Part shown: in pieces, positions 6,764 through 9,954 of the stretch
Layout of the letters: every line of letters begins with the position of its first letter
Numbering within the stretch: position 1 is the stretch's first letter
Origin: Kiritimatiellia bacterium
GTDB taxonomy: Bacteria > Verrucomicrobiota > Kiritimatiellia > RFP12 > UBA1067
Length of the DNA: 9,954 nt
Reading direction: 5' to 3'
Assembly (NCBI GenBank): GCA_017999015.1
Contig: JAGOBZ010000090.1
Coordinates: 1 to 9,954 of the forward strand
Notes under the pieces: generated by a model
Database searches by the model: none
The model's input: only the letters and a program-made list of their open reading frames with translations
Told to the model about the DNA's origin: nothing
Program-made: the position numbers and the translations under genes

Positions 6764-7879
6764 ATGGCGTTGATGGGTGCCCCGTCAGGGGTCTTGGGAA
6801 ATCGGTGCGGGGGACTCGTGTTGGGTCTGGCATGCGCGGCGTGGTGCGTTGCGGAGGAAGTTAAGGCGGCCCCCGCACCGGTTGCCGCCGACGTCTCGCC
6901 GCAGAGCTGGGTCACGGTCTTTGCCGATGCGGGCGCGGGCGGCTACGAGGCCTTCCCCGACGTGTGCCGGACGGCGGACGGACGGTTGCTGGCGGTCTGC
7001 TATGCCGGATACGGCCACATCGCCATGCCCGACGCGCGGCTGCCGAAGGGCGGTCGTCTCAGCGGGTGTTTCTCCGACGACGAGGGCAAAACCTGGTCGG
7101 CGGCGTTCACCCTGTTCGACGGGCCGTACGATGACCGCGATCCGTCTGTCGCCCGGCTCAAGGACGGACGCCTGGCCTGCACGTTCTTCACGCTGAAGCC
7201 CCGCGCGGACGGGCAGGCGGGATATGAATCGCTTGGCGCTTTCATCGTGACCAGCAGCGACAACGGCAAAACGTGGGAGAGCGAGCCGCGTCTGATTACC
7301 AAGGCGTATTATTGTTCGTCGCCGATCCGTGAACTCGCGGATGGACGGCTGGCCTTGGGGCTCTACGCGGAAAACGAAAAAGCGGCCTGGGGGGCGGTGA
7401 CCTTCAGCGAAGACGGCGGCAAGACGTGGCGCACGCCGGTCGACATCCCGACCGGCGGCCTGCGTCTTGACGCGGAGACCGATCTGATCCAGCTCAAGGA
7501 CGGGAGCCTCTTCGCTGCTTTGCGCGGATCGACCGTCTCGGCGTGGTCGGTCAGCAAGGACGGCGGGGAAAGCTGGTCGGTTGCGAAGCAGTTCGCTTTT
7601 CCCGGGCATTGCCATTACCTGCACCGCGCGCCGGGTGACATCATCCTCATGGCGCATCGGCTGCCCGACACAAGTCTGCACTACAGCCTGGACGAGTGCC
7701 GGACATGGAGCGCGAATGTGGGGGTTGACACAGTCTTCGGCGCGTATCCCAGCATGGTGACGCTGAAAGACGGAACCATCCTGATCGTCTACTATGAAGA
7801 AGGTCCCGGCTCGAATGTCCGCGCCAAGCGGTTGCGTGCCACCCGCCAGGGGATCGAGTGGCTGCCGGTCGGCGGATGA
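6764..7879 (+). CDS. Secreted sialidase-like (BNR/Asp-box) six-bladed propeller enzyme
   Basis: 371 residues. The N-terminus carries a basic residue (R14) and a hydrophobic stretch (16-30, ending WCVA), a plausible signal peptide. Asp boxes (S-x-D-x-G-x-T-W) occur at 104-111 SDDEGKTW, 164-171 SSDNGKTW, 215-222 SEDGGKTW and 264-271 SKDGGESW, with a degenerate fifth at 308-315 SLDECRTW. Their even spacing of about 45-60 residues fits the blades of a sialidase propeller. Other family-like segments are YEAFPDVCRTADGRLLAV (61-78), DDRDPS (123-128), SSPIRE (185-190) and GAYPSMVTLKDG (327-338). The classical FRIP arginine motif of GH33 sialidases is absent where expected near residues 61-65, so activity on sialic acid is not proven. 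It might be a related hydrolase for another acidic sugar, or non-catalytic. The next gene, 54 bases on, encodes a NanM-like kelch domain plus transporter, which supports a sugar-release role. Confidence 0.88.
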   Translation: MALMGAPSGVLGNRCGGLVLGLACAAWCVAEEVKAAPAPVAADVSPQSWVTVFADAGAGGYEAFPDVCRTADGRLLAVCYAGYGHIAMPDARLPKGGRLSGCFSDDEGKTWSAAFTLFDGPYDDRDPSVARLKDGRLACTFFTLKPRADGQAGYESLGAFIVTSSDNGKTWESEPRLITKAYYCSSPIRELADGRLALGLYAENEKAAWGAVTFSEDGGKTWRTPVDIPTGGLRLDAETDLIQLKDGSLFAALRGSTVSAWSVSKDGGESWSVAKQFAFPGHCHYLHRAPGDIILMAHRLPDTSLHYSLDECRTWSANVGVDTVFGAYPSMVTLKDGTILIVYYEEGPGSNVRAKRLRATRQGIEWLPVGG

Positions 7880-7933
7880 GTGTCGGCTGGGAGACGCCGG
7901 GGCCTTCGGTTCAGCGCGGAGATGGGACGGGTC

Positions 7934-9954
7934 ATGCTAATTCGTGAGCGGATCATAGTCGGCGCCGCGGCGCTGGTGTGGCTGACGCGCGCGTGGGGTG
8001 CGCCGCCGGTCGGACTGGAGTGGTCGGCCAGCTTCCCGCTGCCGCCGCAGGAGGACGGACGCGCGGCGAACTGCACCGGCGTGCCGGTGGCCGGAGAGCA
8101 TGAGGGGGTCGTGCTGCTGGCGCGAGGGTCGGACGATCCTGCCCCGCCGCTGGGCATGGGCGGCGACAAAGAGGCGTGCGCGGATATTTACGCTTTGCCG
8201 CTGGGCCGTACAAACTGGGTCCGGGCGGGCACATTGTCCCAACCGCTCACCGATGGCATGTCCGCCGCCACGCCGCGCGGCATTGTATGTGTCGCCGGTC
8301 GCGCGGACGGCGAGAATCAATCCCGCGCGTTGCTGCTGACCTGGGACGCGACGCGGGCACTGGCGGTGGAGACGGCTTTGCCGGATCTCCCCTGCAGCGT
8401 GCGGCGGGGGGCCGCCGCAGCCTGGGACAACCGCGTCTACGTGGCGGGCGGCGAGTCAGCGGATAACCTGGCCGGCGACGTGTGGACACTCGATCTGGAT
8501 GTGCCGCAGTCAGGCTGGACATCTCTGCCGCCGTTGCCCGGTCCGAAAGGCCGCAGCGAGGCGGTGGCCTTTGTGCAGAACGGAGACCAGAAACGGAAAT
8601 ATCTTTACGTCATCGGCGGGTATGTCCGGCACGCGGACGGCGGACGGGTGGCGCTGACGGATGGATATGCCTATGATCTCGCGCAGCCGGCTGGCGCGGG
8701 CGTCTGGCGGGCGATCGCACCGGCGGTGCCGACCGCGGACGGGCCGTCCGCGCCCCCGGCGGCGGCATGGCCGTTGATCGGCGCGCGCTGTGTGACGAGC
8801 GGCGATCAGCATGCCCTGTTCTTCGGCGGGCTCAACGCGGAAGCGCCCGTGTCGCCGGAACGCATTCGCGGGCACCGGAACGTGCTGGCGTACCACACGG
8901 TGACGGACCGCTGGTTCGTGTTGGGCGAGGCGCCTTTTTCGTCGGCCCTCGGCTGTGCGGTGGCGAAGCGCTCGGACGGGAGCCTGCTGCTCGTATCCGA
9001 CGCAGACGAGGCAGGTGCCCGCGCGCCGGTTTGCGCCGTCGGGCGGTTTGTTCAGCAGCGGAAATTTCACCCGCTGAACTGGGCGGTGATGGCTGTCTAC
9101 TTTTTCGGGCTTGCAGGCCTGGGCCTCTGGTTCATGCGCAAGAAGAAGAGCGCGGACGATTTCTTCAAAGGCGGCGGGCGGATCCCCTGGTGGGCGGCGG
9201 GCATCAGCATCTTCGCGGCGATGACCAGCTCGATCTCCTTTCTCGCCGTCCCCGCGCTGGCCTATATGTCAAACTGGCAATACGCGCCCAAGTGTTTCTG
9301 CATCATTTTGATCCCGCCGATCGTGATCGGCTGCTATCTGCCTTTCTTCCGCAAGCTGAACCTGACCTGCGCCTACGAGTATCTCGAGCGGAGGTTCAAC
9401 CTCGCGTGCCGGCTGTTCGCGAGCCTGGCGTTCATCCTGTTCATGGTGGCGCGCGTGGCGGTGGTGGCCTACCTGCCCGCCCTGGCCGTCGCCGCCGCGA
9501 CGGGCGCGGATGTCAACACCTGCATTGTGATCGTGTGTCTGCTGACGATTCTGTACTGCGCCACAGGCGGGATCGAGGCGGTGATCTGGAGCGACGTGGT
9601 GCAGTCGGCCGTGCTGGCGGGCGGGACCCTGCTGCTGCTCTATCTGTTGATCGACGGGACGGAGGGCGGGTTGTCCGGCGTTTTCCACATCGCGGGCCGT
9701 GCGGGAAAACTCAAGATGGTTGACCTCGGCTTTGATTTCTCGCAGCCGGTGATCTGGGCGGTGCTGATCGGCGGATTTATAGAATGCCTGATATCATACA
9801 CCAGCGACCAATGCGTGATCCAGCGGTACATGACGACCTCCGATATTCGCGAGGCCGGCCGAAGCCTGTGGCTGAATGTGCCGTTTCTGGTGACGGGATT
9901 TATCTCGTTTGCCATCGGGACGGCGCTGTACACCTTTTATTGGAGCCAGCCGGA
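7934..9954 (+). CDS. Kelch-propeller (NanM/cyclically permuted mutarotase-like) fused to sodium:solute symporter, 3' end outside window
   Basis: The frame stays open to the right edge: 673 residues are visible and no stop is reached. ATG 7934 is preferred over in-frame ATG 7922 because GGGA lies six bases before it and the protein then starts with a compact signal peptide (MLIRERIIVGAAALVWL, cut near AWGA, 20-23). Residues about 25-375 are a kelch beta-propeller: VYVAGGES...DVWTLDL (168-188), YLYVIGGY (223-230), ALFFGGL (294-300), NVLAYHTVTDRWFVLGEAPF (316-335). From about 380 it is an SSS-family transporter: first helix 381-401, then basic MRKKKSADDFF (401-411), FAAMTSSISFLAVP (427-440), ATGGIEAVIWSDVVQS (543-558) and SDQCVIQRYM (624-633). 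Basic residues after the first helix put the kelch domain outside the cytoplasm, consistent with the signal peptide. The later sodium-site helix is not in view. Predicted job: present the right sugar anomer and import it; sialic acid is the leading candidate, not proven. Confidence 0.9.
   Translation, partial: MLIRERIIVGAAALVWLTRAWGAPPVGLEWSASFPLPPQEDGRAANCTGVPVAGEHEGVVLLARGSDDPAPPLGMGGDKEACADIYALPLGRTNWVRAGTLSQPLTDGMSAATPRGIVCVAGRADGENQSRALLLTWDATRALAVETALPDLPCSVRRGAAAAWDNRVYVAGGESADNLAGDVWTLDLDVPQSGWTSLPPLPGPKGRSEAVAFVQNGDQKRKYLYVIGGYVRHADGGRVALTDGYAYDLAQPAGAGVWRAIAPAVPTADGPSAPPAAAWPLIGARCVTSGDQHALFFGGLNAEAPVSPERIRGHRNVLAYHTVTDRWFVLGEAPFSSALGCAVAKRSDGSLLLVSDADEAGARAPVCAVGRFVQQRKFHPLNWAVMAVYFFGLAGLGLWFMRKKKSADDFFKGGGRIPWWAAGISIFAAMTSSISFLAVPALAYMSNWQYAPKCFCIILIPPIVIGCYLPFFRKLNLTCAYEYLERRFNLACRLFASLAFILFMVARVAVVAYLPALAVAAATGADVNTCIVIVCLLTILYCATGGIEAVIWSDVVQSAVLAGGTLLLLYLLIDGTEGGLSGVFHIAGRAGKLKMVDLGFDFSQPVIWAVLIGGFIECLISYTSDQCVIQRYMTTSDIREAGRSLWLNVPFLVTGFISFAIGTALYTFYWSQP

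Noticed and set aside
6824..6850. Possible lipoprotein signal (cysteines 24 and 28) in the sialidase-like protein
   Set aside because: The residues before Cys24 read G-L-A, without the required Leu/Val/Ile at -3, and Cys28 is no better; an ordinary signal peptide fits as well.
6785..7681. Minus-strand open frame opposite the sialidase-like gene
   Set aside because: The + frame has five Asp boxes and a strong ribosome site; the antisense translation has no domain-like segment.
8767..9723. Plus-strand open frame of 318 codons within the transporter gene
   Set aside because: Arg/Gly-rich and featureless; the overlapping frame from 7934 carries kelch and SSS motifs continuously through this region.
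1..9954. tRNA, rRNA, CRISPR array, insertion sequence, riboswitch
   Set aside because: No cloverleaf, no regularly spaced repeats, no transposase-like frame and no recognisable riboswitch core were seen on either strand by eye.

Overview
The window is high-GC DNA, most likely from a member of the PVC group (Kiritimatiellota, Lentisphaerota or Verrucomicrobiota). The evidence is protein style only: secreted proteins built from BACON/Ig-like modules, a DTDGDGMNNWEEW calcium-loop motif near a C-terminus, an autotransporter-associated beta-strand repeat, concanavalin-like modules, and a kelch propeller fused to a sodium:solute symporter. No rRNA or housekeeping gene is present, so the assignment is an inference.

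Layout. (1) Positions 2-2158 (+) hold the 3' part of a large secreted multidomain adhesin-like protein cut by the left edge. (2) Positions 2159-2646 lie between convergent genes. They hold a short coding-like stretch (2158-2322), a GC-rich hairpin, an A8 tract and a cluster of inverted repeats. (3) Positions 2647-3558 (-) encode an AraC-family regulator with a cupin sensor domain. (4) Positions 3559-3799 form a divergent, partly AT-rich control region. (5) Positions 3800-6739, 6764-7879 and 7934-9954 (all +) form a tight three-gene cluster. Its members are a 979-aa secreted beta-repeat/concanavalin-like protein, a 371-aa secreted BNR/Asp-box sialidase-like enzyme, and a kelch-propeller/SSS-transporter fusion that runs off the right edge. 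The fusion is the longest open frame in the last 2 kb; its stop codon is outside the window.

Working model (inference). The AraC protein senses a sugar and controls the divergent cluster. The large secreted protein binds a glycan, the Asp-box enzyme releases a terminal sugar, the periplasmic kelch domain (NanM-like) converts its anomers, and the attached SSS domain imports it with sodium. Sialic acid is the obvious candidate because sialidase-like, NanM-like and SSS proteins are linked in known sialic acid systems. However, the enzyme lacks the classical FRIP arginine motif and no nanA/nanE/nanK gene is in view, so the substrate is open. The first gene lies outside this unit, converging on the regulator, and its mixed codon usage suggests an assembled domain architecture.
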